Made by a program: the position numbers and the translations under genes
Assembly: GCA_963556195.1 (NCBI GenBank)
Contig: OY744525.1
Span: 50,948,148 to 51,012,147, forward strand
Direction: 5' to 3'
Source of the DNA: Sepiola atlantica
Taxonomy: Eukaryota; Mollusca; Cephalopoda; Sepiida; Sepiolidae
DNA length: 64,000 nucleotides
In this document: positions 32,871 to 44,935 of the stretch, piece after piece
How the letters are laid out: every line of letters starts with the position of its first letter
Position numbering within the stretch: the first letter of the stretch is position 1
Notes under the pieces: generated by a model
Database searches by the model: none
What the model was told of the DNA's origin: nothing
Seen by the model: the letters and a program-made list of their open reading frames with translations, nothing else

Positions 32871-33867
32871 AATATTTTCCATTTTCGGAGAAATTGCGTA
32901 CTAAAAAAGAGTTATCTGCCCCTTACACCATTGGAACACTAAAATAAATTTCGACTCGTGTACCCGATCTAGACAAGTGCCGCACTTTTTTTTTCTACAT
33001 GAAATTTCCGGAAATTGGTGATTGTCAAGAAATGGGTGATCATTTTACATTAAATTTATATAAGTGATGCACAAATCTTAAATATTTGGTCAAAAATCGG
33101 ACGGAATTCTCTAGCGACATACAGAAAAAATATTTTAAAATTAGTCCGATGCCAAACACTTTCAATTAGCTGGATAATTGGATAAGCCGTAAACGATATG
33201 AGGGAGATAACTCTAGTTTTCTTACACACCATTATTCCGAAACTTTGACAAGGGAGATAACTCTTCTTTTTTTTTATCGCTGCATGAAAGAAAATGCGAA
33301 AGCTTTTGTAAATATCCGTTTTTATTTACATGTCACAAACTTTATAACAATTAATAAAAAAAAAATGTTACGCTTTTTAACTCAAAGAAAGAAAATGCGA
33401 CGCTAATTTTTAATAAAGTCTCCATTTTTTTTAAATGTCACTAAGAGACCATAAACAGCGTAGCAAATTTCTCTGCGACTGGCCATAAAAAGGGAGAAAT
33501 CACGCACCGTGACCGGGTCACTAGGGTTTCTCACATGCCATTGGTCGATTAAATTATAGAATTAGGATACATGTGAATCCTATAAACATTTAATATTTAA
33601 GCGCTTTCCCCTATTTCACTAATCATTTTTCAGATTTTAAAGCAAACGAAATGACAAATTTAGGATGTGCTCGGATAACTATAGTGGACCATGTGTTCAC
33701 TCCACAAGAAATAAAAGATGTAAAATGGAGTTGTACTTCTATTTTACCAAAGTTAATGGAAGTCCACTTTGCAGCCTCAGAAAATTAAGTTTAAAAAAAA
33801 AAAAAATTGTTTTTAACGGATCAGAAATTCGGCTCAATTTTTTCCGATACCCAAAAAATTCTGATTT
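32871..33867. other. Intergenic; contains relic related to the 161-bp units
   Basis: At about 33000-33190 the text GGGTGATCATTTTACATTAAAT with GGAATTCTCTAGCGACATAC resembles a diverged 161-bp unit of 29608-30603. GGGAGATAACTCT motifs occur at about 33202 and 33251; these are common in molluscan repeats. No gene. Confidence 0.45.
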
Positions 33868-34490
33868 TTTTTTTGGTGCTTCTTGCTTAAAAGTCCGAAA
33901 AAAAGATTTCTTTGTCTTTTAATGTTTAAGAGGTAAATAAGGGGCAGTAACTCTTAATTGTAATTTTGAGCCAGACTTTATCGTTAATTTCTATCAAGCC
34001 TGATATTCTCTTCAACTGGAATCATGGATTTGAAATTGTTCCAGTTTGAAGACGTACTATATTTTACTTCAGAAAAAGCAAAACAGATAGATTTTTTGCA
34101 AGCGCATTGACTTATTTCTGGAGAAGAGACCTGTAATTGTGGGCATAACATGCGACTTGTGCCATCACGAGTGAAAACGGATGGCTTCCATAAACCCAAG
34201 TATAAACAAAATAAATGCGTAAATTTTCAATAAAATCTTAAATTTTCCATTTATGTATACTTTGTTGTTCATTTATTACTAATTAATTTTCAAAATCTTA
34301 AATTTTCCATTTACGTATACTTTGTTGTTCATTTATTACTAATTAATTGAATGTGGCAGTAAATTACGTTACATGTAATAACAACAGTTGATAAGAGTTA
34401 CTGCCCCTTATTTACCTCTTAAACATTAAAAGACAAAGAAATCTTTTTTTCGGACTTTTAAGCAAGAAGCACCTTTTTTTTTTTTCCGGA
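33868..34490. mobile_element. Foldback element
   Basis: About 33868-33960 (from GGTGCTTCTTGCTTAAAAGTC to GGGGCAGTAACTCTTA) pairs with about 34385-34480. The roughly 420-bp centre contains the 60-bp tandem duplication and no recognised gene. Confidence 0.75.
34231..34348. repeat. 60-bp tandem duplication
   Basis: AAAATCTTAAATTTTCCATT and the next 40 bases are repeated exactly 60 bases later with one substitution (TATGTATAC versus TACGTATAC). Confidence 0.9.
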
Positions 34491-34587
34491 TTCCGATTAA
34501 TCGTCCAAACACTTGTTAAGACTAAACAAAAAGAATTATGTTGTGAAACAAATATTTTTTATAAATATTTTGTTTTAAATAGATTAT

Positions 34588-35255
34588 TTGGTGCTTCTGC
34601 AGAGACGGGGGCCACTGTTTCGATCGATGGCGGCAGAAACTGCCGACTCCTCTTCGGGAGAAATCGTGCGAAAACGTGAGTGACGGAAAGAAATTTGATT
34701 TTGGGGAAGATAACTGTTGAATTGACAATTGAGGATAAGTTAAAATTATGAACATTTATTTATTGTAACAAATTAAATATTATGTACAGCAAATAAATAA
34801 ATAAATAAATCTTTGATAAACATTTGAAATTTAACAAAAAACGAATTAAATAAATCTTTGATAAACATTATGTACATCAAATAAATAACAAACTTTTTTA
34901 TTGAATTAAATAAAAACGTAATAAGTAAAACTTTGATTTGAAAAAAAGAAGTAAACAATTGACTGAATGATAAATGTGGGGGAAAAAAGTTTTAAACGGT
35001 ACAATTCTGCGATCAGTTCAAAAATACTTCCAACTTCAATACGTCTATATTTCTGTCGCCAGATAAATTCAAGAACTCTTCAAAGTTTAATCGGTTTACG
35101 TCCATTTCGTGAAAAAGTAATTAACCCAATATTAGATATCTCCCCCAAAATCAAATTTATTTTCGTCGATCACGATTTCTCCCGAAGAAGAGTCGGCAGT
35201 TTCCGCCGCCATCGATCAAAACAGTGGCCCCCGTCTCTACAGAAGCACCGATTAT
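34588..35255. mobile_element. Foldback element with about 115-bp arms
   Basis: About 34588-34705 (GGTGCTTCTGCAGAGACGG...) pairs with about 35140-35255. Frames on opposite strands therefore give nearly the same peptide (VGSF-RHRSKQWPPSLQKH) at both ends, which is an effect of the palindrome and not a gene. Locally duplicated AATAAATCTTTGATAAACAT lies inside at about 34800-34870. Confidence 0.75.
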
Positions 35256-35504
35256 TTTTATATATCCCCCCCCCCTCAAAAATTTACTTTTTTTCGTTTC
35301 GTCTTAACCCTTCTATGTTCCAATTTTTTCGATCAACAAGCCTAAGTAACATCCATCTTGCCAGGAATAACCGGTGTCGGCTAATTTAAAACAATTTTCT
35401 CCCTATTTCATACGTCATACTAAATTGATTTTAACACCAGTACGTTAAGTATGTCAATCTTTCTTTTAAAAATGACATTTTTCAGCTACTACATATTGTC
35501 TTTC

Positions 35505-35985
35505 GGGTATCTTTTACGACGCTCAGCAGAGTAAAAACGCTAAAAAAACAAATATACAACAAATAAAAGTAACTGTAGGCTGTAAAAGTTATTTTCAAAC
35601 TTGCCTGTGGCATTTGTTTGTATTTTTAGACCGTTACAACCGCTATTTATTAGAAATCAATAGTTTTGTCACCGGAACTTGGGAAAAAAATGGCCGATTT
35701 TGGGGGGGGGCGTTTGGTAAGAAAGCACGTGAATCGGCCATATTGAATTTTGTGCAAACCTTTGGGAAAAAAAACAATAAATTTTTTTTTTTACATCTAA
35801 TAAAAACCCATTTATAATACGTAAAAATAAAAACAAATTACATAGGTAAGTAGAAAAATATCTATTCTCGTCGCAGGTCAACTTCACTTGTTGCAAATTT
35901 ATGTTTTTAAACCCTTTCTCGTTCTTTTTTTGGACCCCGTTCGCGCCTCTGCTGAGCGTCGTAAAAGATACCCTGTTTTTCCGAT
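35505..35985. mobile_element. Foldback element with short arms
   Basis: GGTATCTTTTACGACGCTCAGCAGAG-type text at about 35507-35532 pairs with CTCTGCTGAGCGTCGTAAAA at about 35947-35975. The interior of about 400 bp has no recognised gene. Confidence 0.65.
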
Positions 35986-36019
35986 AAAATTACATGGGTC
36001 AGGAGACTACATGATTAGC

Positions 36020-36510
36020 ATAATTGGTGAATGAGTATGCTACCCGAAATTTTTGTCTGCAATGCGGAGATCACGTGATATTAGTAGCACCGTTTTTATG
36101 TCCCTTACAAAAAAAAGGATTCAAAGCCATGCATGGTCCCACATCAACATTATTATCCCATTTTGATGAGTTCATGTGGCGCGGTCGCTTGTACAGATAT
36201 CACATTTTTATAATGTGAATTAATTTTTGTTGTTTTCTTTAATGAATTAACTGTTTTTTGAAAAATCAATTTTGACACTCAGAAAGGGGGGAAAATCACA
36301 TTTCTTACATTTTTCGTTTAAAAAAACTTTGTTTATTTTCTGTAATCAATTTTGACAATCTCTTGTTTGTTTGTATTTCAACGATTTCAATTTTAGAAAA
36401 CGAACAGCCCTGCATGTTTTTTAGTCGGGACATCAAAACGGTACTACTAATATCACGTGATCTCCGCCTTGCAGACGAAGATTTCGGGTACCATACTCGT
36501 ACACATTCGT
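36020..36510. mobile_element. Foldback element with about 75-bp arms
   Basis: About 36030-36100 (CCCGAAATTTTTGTCTGCAA, GGAGATCACGTGATATTAGTA) pairs with about 36437-36505. Each arm carries the dyad ATCACGTGAT. No coding. Confidence 0.7.
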
Positions 36511-36557
36511 CGCATAATTTTATTAAATATTAAAAATTTTCTGCAAATACGTTACAA

Positions 36558-36870
36558 CTGAGGGCACTTCTTTAGTTTAGCTGTGAATCAGAAATAAATT
36601 TTTAAGTTACATTCACTCCTAACTTAATCAACCGGAAGTAAAAATTATTTTTACCATTATTTTTAAATAACTTTTCGTTTTATAAAGTTTTAAATTATAC
36701 CCCCGCCCCCACAAAAAAAAAATCACTGTTCGCTGTTATTATTGTTCGCTTTATTGATTGCTTTGGATACAAAACTTCTAATTCTATATTACTTCCGGTT
36801 GATTGTCTGCCCCTGTTTTCAAAATTAAAATAAATTCTGATTAACAACTAAACTAAAGAAGTGCCCAAAT
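36558..36870. mobile_element. Foldback element with about 85-bp arms
   Basis: GGGCACTTCTTTAGTTTAG at about 36566 pairs with CTAAACTAAAGAAGTGCCC at about 36848. CAACCGGAAGT inside pairs with ACTTCCGGTTG. The last of the palindromes in this run. Confidence 0.75.
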
Positions 36871-38431
36871 AAGTGGGTAAACCAAAATAAATTGTTTTTG
36901 ACTAATTTCTAAACTATTCCCTTTCAAAAAAACATTATGCCGCTAATGTTTACCCAAATTAGTATTTGCTAAATAATTGGAAAAAAAAAAAAAAAATTTA
37001 ATATTAAAAAAAGAAATAGAAAAAAATCCGCAAAAATCACAACAAATTAATACAATGGATTAATTTTCCCTGTCACCGCTTGGAAAATTAGCTAAAACTA
37101 GTCGATAAAATGCGTGAGTTAACCGCTTCAATATAACCGTACATGCAAATGACAAGAGACAGGACAAGACAACATTACTTTTCTATCTTCATTCTTTCCC
37201 ATGTAAGATATTTTCGGGTCGATTTAGGACTAGTTCCCATTTTTCTCAATGTATCTATAAGCTATCAAATCTTCAGATTATCAAAAATATTTTCGGTAGG
37301 AGAGGATACATCGGTACAAATATTTCAGATTGCGATTTATAGAAGAGATCAGGGATGGCTGAGCCATCGGCAAACAATCAATTTGTACCAACTTTTAATT
37401 ATTTCCCTGACTTAAAGTTATGGTCAATACCCCCCGGTTAAGAATGATTTTAATAATTTTCTTCGAATCATTAAGTAACTCTAACCAAAAAGCATTTGTT
37501 GCAATTTGTTTTGTTTTTTTGTTTTTTTTTCGGCTTTCAAATCGTTAACTGGTTTGTACGTGAATCTGAAACATGGGTCCCCTCCTATTAGATGTAAAAA
37601 AAAACAGTCAATTCCGTGTGAACATGGGTAATTGTGAAATTCCCTTCAATTTCAACTTGTGATAACTCATGGGGGGGGGGGTGATAAAATTTAGATACAA
37701 ACTAAATTTGATCTTTTCTCTAAATAAATATAGAATCCTTTCTATTGTGTCGTTAATAGTTTTTTTTTCTTCCAGATTACTTCAAGTTAGTTTATTATTT
37801 TTAGTGACGGACGATTTATATTTTAATGTTGGTGTTTTTCAGCTTAATGTGAATGATAGCATATAAAATGGTCCCTTAAAACAATATGGCGAAAAATACA
37901 GTTACCTCATTAAGAAAAAGGACCACTCGTAAATATGGTGGGTGTAATATAGTTTTTGTTTTTGTTTTTTTTTAGAAATTTAGTAGACAATCGGGTCTAT
38001 GGAATAGGATGGTTGTAGTATAACCAATATAAGACATTTTGTGTTCATTATTCATGGAAATACTATTTTTCCAAAAATGAGCAAAGGAACTTCTAAACTA
38101 CATTAATCTTGTATTGTGCATTTGTAGGAATGAAGTTATTATTTGTACACACAATGTTAAATGTTTTGTGTTTATTTTTAAGGATTAATGTAGTGGATTT
38201 TTTTATTTTAGTTTTTAATCTATTTGTTTGCACATTTTTAAACTGAAACATAAATAAAATTTTAGTTGTAAGGTAGACAACTCCTATTATATTCTTCAAT
38301 ATAAAATGAGTTATCCCACTTGTTGAATTTTATTTTTAAGTGATTATTTAAAAATTTATCATAGTCTGATCCAAACGACTGGTAATAAGGAATTTTTAAA
38401 ATAAATTATAACGAAGTATGTTATATTGCCA
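36871..38431. other. Intergenic, no gene seen
   Basis: AT-rich with A, T and G homopolymers (for example the G run at about 37671). Frames at 37143-37415 and 37669-37866 are hydrophobic or AT-driven and unrecognised. Confidence 0.5.
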
Positions 38432-38848
38432 ACTAGTAGGGCTACCCGGCGTTGCTCGGGGCGAAAGTGTAAAGCATATCTATTAAAACTTCTATCTCTC
38501 TTCCCCAGTCTCACCTTCTTCCTTTCCTCACCACCTCGTTCTTCTCCGTCCATCCCATTCCTCTCTCTGGCCATACACTTTTTATCGATTACTCGAGTCG
38601 GCGTAAGGCAAATAACTTTTTGAAAAAAAATCAGAGTTAGTACAAAAAATCAGTATGCCCCTGACGTAATCAGTGTCAGATTAGGGTCAAAGAATGGGTG
38701 TTTTTTTTTTTTTTTTTTTTTCATTTTTTAGATATTATTAATTCTGGGCAACGCTGATCAATAATATACCAACTTTGTGGGTGTTTCTTTGGTAATTTTT
38801 TACTTTTAACTAGATATATACACACACTTCCCCTTTATATAATAGATA
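38432..38848 (-). mobile_element. Short nonautonomous Helitron-like element
   Basis: On the minus strand the element starts ATCTATTATATAAAGGGGAAG near 38848 and ends with the hairpin CCCGAGCAACGCCGGG followed by CTACTAGT near 38432. Both ends match the larger element at 22915-24302 and the general form of animal Helitron/Helentron ends (hairpin then CTAG). At about 417 bp it encodes nothing. A T run of about 20 bases lies inside at 38701-38721. Confidence 0.6.
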
Positions 38849-39239
38849 ACATGGTAAAACAATAACCAATAAAAACTAGCTAGTCAGAAGCAAAATTTGA
38901 TTTGTCAGCTTAAATGCTATTTGGGTCTGACTTTGAAAATCCAATAAGATAAGTTTATATTTTAGATAATTATAAACAGTTGTAGGCTCCAAAATGATTG
39001 GACCGTACTTGACATAAAGATCTCTTTGAAATGCAGGATGTAAACACCATTAAAAATGCTAAGATGTTTAAATAAAGTATCAGGAGCCTGACAGAAATTT
39101 TCCTTTTAGCTAGTATAATTTAAAAATACTAAAATTGTAGTCTGGTGTATATTATGATTATTTGTTTTGTTTTAAACCATGAAAATATATTTTCAATTCT
39201 ATTTAAGATTTTCTTTTTCATTATTTTCAGTATTCTCCT
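38849..39239. other. Intergenic, no gene seen
   Basis: AT-rich without repeats or frames I can assign. Confidence 0.5.
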
Positions 39240-40880
39240 TAAGACATTCGATACTGATGTGAAAAGAAGCAATGGAGAAGATGCGGGAAAAGAAATATGG
39301 ACTCTTTTAAAAAAAATTTTTTTTTTATGTCACAGGGATAAAATATTCCGGTGCGAAGTATGTGAAAAGATTCACAAGATATAGCATCTTAGCATCACAT
39401 ACAAGAACTTGTGCTGGAAAAACTACATTAAATTGTAAAGTATGTAAGAAAAGCTTTCCCTAGGAATCGTACTAATAAAAAAAGTCACATGAGAACACAC
39501 TAAGACCAGGCCATCAAACTAGACATTGTTATATGAAATAAACATGAAAGGATGGCTCTCAGAGATGTAAGTGTCCTGAATGACTATGGCTGAATGTGAA
39601 AAAAATCACAATATTAGAACCTCAAACAACATGGTCCCTAAAAGAAATAAACATTATACCGCTTGTGGTAGGGACAACTGGCCTAATGAAAAAAAAAATC
39701 TCGATTCAATCCTTGGAAAACCAAGCTGTAGCGAAATACAGATGGCAGCTCTAAAACGGAGAACGTCAATCCTTAAGAGCCCTTGGATATAAATGTAATT
39801 CATAAAGAAATAGTGTCAGCCGCAGGAGGGGGCTCCTTGATCTATTAGAACTAACTGAACTAAAATTAGAAAAAAAGACAGACTCGGTTTCTCTGAAATT
39901 TGTGGGAAAGATTTTACTGAAAAAGGTAACTTACAATACCATGGAAGGACTGGTGTCATTATCGATGTAACTGTCTCGAATGTCCGAGCCATCTAAGGTC
40001 TGGATGCAAGATCCGTTTGGCAGATGGCCACTACACTGCCTGCACAATGAAGTATGTAGATACCTCCACTGGAAGATCTGCGGAGAGATGCAACATAACA
40101 CTTTGCAGTACGTATGGGAGTATTAACTTCCACTCATAGCATCAAACAAAAAGGTGACAGTGTTCTATGACAAAAACATAAAAGACAACGCTATCAACCC
40201 AGACGTTGTCATATGGAATAAAAAGGAAAAGACTCTGGTCTAAATAAAGCTGAACCTGGAAAACTTTTAAAAATACCAGGAGCTTAAAAATTACTTGAAA
40301 ACAATGTGGTTCCTGAAAGAAGTAAACATACTGGTTGTGATACGGGCAACTGGTTTAATCAAACAAAATCTTTAAAAAAAAAATTTTTTAAAAAATACAT
40401 AGATACAATTTTTGGTAAACCAAACTGTTGTGAAGTCCAGATAACAGCTTTAAAAGGGACGCCAATCCTTAAAAGAGCCCTCAGATATAAATGCAACTCA
40501 AAGAAATCAAGTGTTAGCTCTTCGAGGGGGCACCTGTGATCTTTAAGAACTAATTGAACCTAAATAAAAAAAAAAATTTTTTAAAACTCCTTCAACTGTG
40601 AAGTATCTACAAAAAACTTTCACTAGTACCGGTACTTTAAAAAGTCACATGAGAACCTACTGGGGAAACCCTTTTTCATTATGAAGTGTCTAAACACTTT
40701 TTTTTTTCTCAAGGTGACAATTTGAGAAAGCACACAAGAACATACCTGAAAGATTCTGTTTCCCGGTGAAGTCTGAAAAGTTTTTGCTGATAAAGGTAAC
40801 TTAAAATGTTAATTGAGACTCTACGCAGAAGAAACACTTCTCTGCGAGGTGTGTGGTAACGGTTTCTTTTGAATACTCAC
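39240..40880 (+). pseudogene. Decayed C2H2 zinc-finger gene with internal duplication
   Basis: Recognisable finger pieces in different frames include IFRCEVCEK near 39345, CKVCKKSFP near 39440 followed by SHMRTH, EICGKDFTEKGNLQYHGR near 39895, and KSHMRTY and LRKHTRTY between 40640 and 40745. Stops and frameshifts separate them. A non-finger linker of about 230 bp occurs twice, at about 39625-39850 and 40300-40550, encoding GKPSCSEIQMAALK and GKPNCCEVQITALK, so the ancestral gene or its relic was tandemly duplicated. It is not collinear with the intact gene at 8764-10395. Confidence 0.75.
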
Positions 40881-41032
40881 CAAGTTTAATAATAATCTCT
40901 GCAAGCATTTATTTATGGGAATTAAACTTCTGTATTTATAGATGACCCAAATAGCTTATAATTTTTTCTATCTCTTCTAAACTCTAGTCTAGTAAATCTG
41001 TATGAATCAGCATGATACAACACTTTGGGGGG

Positions 41033-41110
41033 CTTTCACAGATTAGGACCCACACTAACTTTGACCCCGTCGTTAGGGTCAAGGTTAGTGTGGGTCCTAA
41101 TCTGTGAAAG
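41033..41110. repeat. Near-perfect 34-bp-stem hairpin
   Basis: 41033-41066 pairs with 41077-41110, with a single G-T mismatch and a 10-base loop. The stem contains TTAGGACCCACACTAAC. No TA or other target duplication is evident. It may be a MITE reduced to its ends, or a small-RNA hairpin. Its precise ends and compact loop set it apart from the longer foldbacks. Confidence 0.85.
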
Positions 41111-41813
41111 TACCCACTTTTGACTGGCTTCATTCTGTTGTTGGCATTGGTTTCTCCGGTTATTTAAATTTTTTTTTAATCAGATACTTACAGAAAAATC
41201 GTCAACCTCCATAAGTGGTACTATGAAATTGACTGGGTTTGAACTTGGCATACCTATGTCGTCAGTCCACGTCATTATCCAGTTCATCACCTCTTTTTGG
41301 TTTTATAATACTATATCAGCAGTGACAATGGGGTTATATGCATAGAATATAAAATATATATAAGCGATGCTGTTACAGGTGTGCATTAGGAATAAGTGTT
41401 CAGAAGAAGCCGAACAGAAAAAATGTGAAACGGAATGAGTGGAAAAAATACTATATTACACTGAGAATATCCTGCTCATTTAGTATTATTAGACTGGGCT
41501 AGTGTTTAGGAGAGTTGGAGAGATGCACAAGATTATAGGAATCACCTACTATGGTTCCTCTAATCTTACATATAAAAGTTTTAAAGTTGTCATTTAGTGT
41601 CATCTCATTTAGTTGCATAGCCTTGTTACTTTAAGTTGGGGGGGGGGTCACGTTTCCAATTGACATGAGGCCAGGTTTCTGGTTGAGTCAATTATGTTTC
41701 AAACAAGCGATGAATCCAGCACATTGCCGAGGATTCCCCTTGAAGCATCCAAATGATGTATCATTTCAACCATAAGTTTAAAACTGATTTTTTATATAAA
41801 TAAATGCTTGTAG

Positions 41814-41844
<31 letters not shown>

Positions 41845-43088
41845 CCTATATTGCCACATATAAGTAGTTTATTAGAAGGTTCTAACAATGTGAGAATATA
41901 CAGGCGGTTGTGAGAAAGAAAACTGAATTACAAGTGATTTTTTGAATTTGTTTTTTATATAATCTAACTTGCTTTTAGCTTTTCTCCTCAATCACTAGTC
42001 TTATGTGACGCTGGAATTTCAGATTTCAGGGATATGACCGTTTTGATATGTCCAAGCATACAAGAGTACAGAATTCGAACCAAACTAAATCAACTTTTGC
42101 CAAATGAGATTTACGTGAAGAGCCAGAAAAAAAATCGAGTCAAACCGAGCTGTCAAAATTTAAAAAAAAAACAAAGGTGCTTATTTTTTATTGACGCACG
42201 AGTGAAATATGACAGTTCAAAATAAAATAACAGGAAAACTTATGAATATACTTACTTATCAGTGAAAAATATTAGTTTACACCCAAAATTAATGAAAATA
42301 ACCGAGTAGAATTTAAAAAAAAAAATAAAATTAATTTACTATTCAGAGTCCACGAACGACGTGTCAGCTTTATTTTAGAAGGGAGATAATCTTCGAGACA
42401 CTGGCTTGGCACTTATTTTTGCTGTTTTTTTTTCCATGGCAGAATTTAATTATTCGTTCATGGGGGACTGAATAGCCTGTGTTAACACGGTTAAATTCAT
42501 TTTAGGTTTGTCTTTGTCACATGGCAAAAATTTATTTTGTGGCTTCCAATTCGTAAAACACTTCATTTGGTAGCGGAAATCTGCTTCGGTTAGAATCAGT
42601 TTGGTTTGGTTCGTATTGTAAAAACAAACAAGAATAACTTATGGCTTAACCACCTGCTACTGTTCTTTGGTGGAGTGGGGGAAATAAAATTGTTAAATTC
42701 CAGAAGTCTTTATTTTCAAGGAATTTATTTCTATGAGAATAATCATCTTGAAAATCAGGTATATTTGCTTTACATTCTTTTGTTTATATTTGTGTCAACA
42801 AAAAACTCTTGTGGAGGAAGTACCATAGCTGAAAAATTCTGCGCTCATCAAATAATATCCGAATTATTTTTCTTTACTTACTAATATTTATTTTACTTTC
42901 TTTTTTTTTTTTTTTCCTAATTAAAAATTGCTGATTTTAATATCTTAGAATTTATTAACGAATTTTGGCAGAGTACCTTGTGACGATTTATAAATTCTGT
43001 GGATTTTCCTGATACAGTCCCAGAATTCCAGTGATAACAAATGGATTTTATTTCATGTTTCAGAATTTTTGAGATGGGAATTGATACT
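41111..43088. other. Intergenic, no gene seen
   Basis: Homopolymer runs (T at about 41821-41840, G at about 41639-41648), AT-rich text and GGGAGATAATCTTCG at about 42380. The plus frames 42034-42225 and 42606-42884 are unrecognised. Confidence 0.5.
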
Positions 43089-43543
43089 TTGGATTATTCA
43101 GATTACTATTCTCATCTTGGCGGTTATTTTTACATTTCGGCCGATGTAACACCTCCAAATTTTCTCTGGTGCATCTTTTTGAACATAGGAATCTGTGTCA
43201 AACTCTAACCAATACAGTATTTTGAACTGAACCCTTATTTAATTCATTGGACATGTGGCACAACGGATAAAGGTGTTGATTAACAATCAGTTCTAAGTGA
43301 TGATCTTCTGGAGGTTGAAGGTTAAATCCTTACTACAGATGATAATAACTTAACATGGCTGACGACACGAAAATCGTCTACCCCATGGATTGAATAAAGA
43401 GTCCAGTTCAAAATTTGTATAATTTTGAGTTTGACATAAAGATTCCAAGTTTGAAAGATGCGCCTGAAGAAGATTAAAGGTTACATCGGCCGAAACGTTG
43501 CAAAAATAATAAAGATGAGAATAGTAGCCTGAATGATCCAAAT
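43089..43543 (+). mobile_element. tRNA-Arg-like SINE with an inverted partial copy
   Basis: The full SINE is 43254-43543 on the plus strand. Its head reads GACATGTGGCACAACGGATAA, its B-box region reads GGTTGAAGGTTAAATCC, and its tail ends with CCGAAACGTTGC and GATGAGAATAGTAG. Immediately left, 43089-43245 is an inverted copy of the tail half. Together they form inverted repeats of about 150 bp around the head. The tail matches the minus-strand copies at 6688-6990 and 14873-15040. Confidence 0.7.
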
Positions 43544-44479
43544 AATTTGGTTTTATTTTGCATGTTATATAATTTCAAAAATGTTCCAAATTTGATTCTA
43601 ACAAAACACTTTAATATTAAAAAAAATGTTAATGTTCTAATTTTTCTTTTTTCATATTATTAATATTATTGATAATTATGTTATTAATAATTATATTCTA
43701 AAATTAAAATAAAAAATATTGTAATTTTTTTTTAATTTTAGATGATTATCAATAATAATTTTGAAAGAAATAAGGGAAAAGACCTTATAATTATGTATTT
43801 GTTTTTAACTTTTACCTGCAAATGAATAGAATTATTATTATTATTATACCAAAGCTGACTTAATCAACGTTTGTTTTTGTGTCTGAGAGGAAAAGACAAA
43901 AAGAAGTGAAAAATGAGTTAAATGAATAACTTTGAAATGTTGATGGTTGTATTTTATTTTTTTCTTTAGTTTGATTGTGGTGGATAAAACTGTACACTGA
44001 TGAAGCTTTTTCGAAAATATTTTGATATTTTGTTTATCAAGATGTATGTTTTTGGAATTAGCAAAAACAATTGTTTGTATCAATTTTTTTTTTTGTTTGA
44101 ATTAAATCCGGAACATTTTTAAAATTATCTTATATCTTGAGCTCTATTATGTACTATTGAGCTTCTACCTAAACATTTGTGTGAACTAACAAACATGTGA
44201 TCTAGTTACATTTATCTTAATGTACTCCAGTGGAACCTCTATATTTTAACTTGTTTTTTTGTCTTTTTAATCATAACTGTTTCGATAATGAAGATGTTAC
44301 CTTGGATAATATTTAACAATTAACTGTAAAAATAGATACAACACCAAAGCCTAAAGGCAGCAAAATCCTGGTAATCAAGATTGGTGTAATATATGGGGGT
44401 GTCTCACTATTCTTGGTTATTCTTAGGAATATCTTATTGTTGCTGGCTCTGTGGTTTACTGAAATAAAATATGGTTATT
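43544..44479. other. Intergenic, no gene seen
   Basis: Very AT-rich, with ATT repeats near 43832. No recognised feature. Confidence 0.5.
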
Positions 44480-44935
44480 GAAAGATGACACTCTTAAAGA
44501 TGGAGTACTGTTGCCACATCTGGAGAAGTGCCACTCAGAGCACCCTTTCCTGCCTTAACAGTGCAAACCTACTTCGAAATCTAGTGGGGGGGGGTCCCTT
44601 TCTCTTCCCTACAGCCTCTTTCTCACAGAAGAGAGGTTGCTAGTCTTTCTCTACTCTCTTATTTTCATGGTGCTCGACTGAGCTCCAATCTATAGCCCCC
44701 CCCCCCCTCTGTTAAACATTCACAAGAACTCGTCTAGCTACACCCACTGTAAATAATTTTCCTTTCTCCCTCTGTGTACCTAAAACTAAACACAACTTCC
44801 ATGAGCAAAGTTTCTTTCCAAAAACTATCTGTAGAACAGTACTACGGGGCTGCTTCCCAGCTGACTACAACATGGTCGTTTTCAAGTTCAATGTTATCAA
44901 ATTCTTAAGCCATCCTCTTAAATAATTAAATTCTA
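44480..44935 (+). pseudogene. Jockey/CR1-type LINE C-terminal relic
   Basis: MEYCCHIWRSATQSTLSCLN near 44500 corresponds to VEYCCHIWAG of the 18398-19410 copy. It is followed by text like FLTEERLLVFLYSLIF and, after frame changes, a terminal block ending near CATCCTCTTAAATAA. C runs interrupt it. Nonfunctional. Confidence 0.7.

Noticed and set aside
34522..35389. Two frames on opposite strands with the same peptide (RSKQWPPSLQKH)
   Set aside because: They are the two arms of one palindrome. No exon structure or homologue is recognised.
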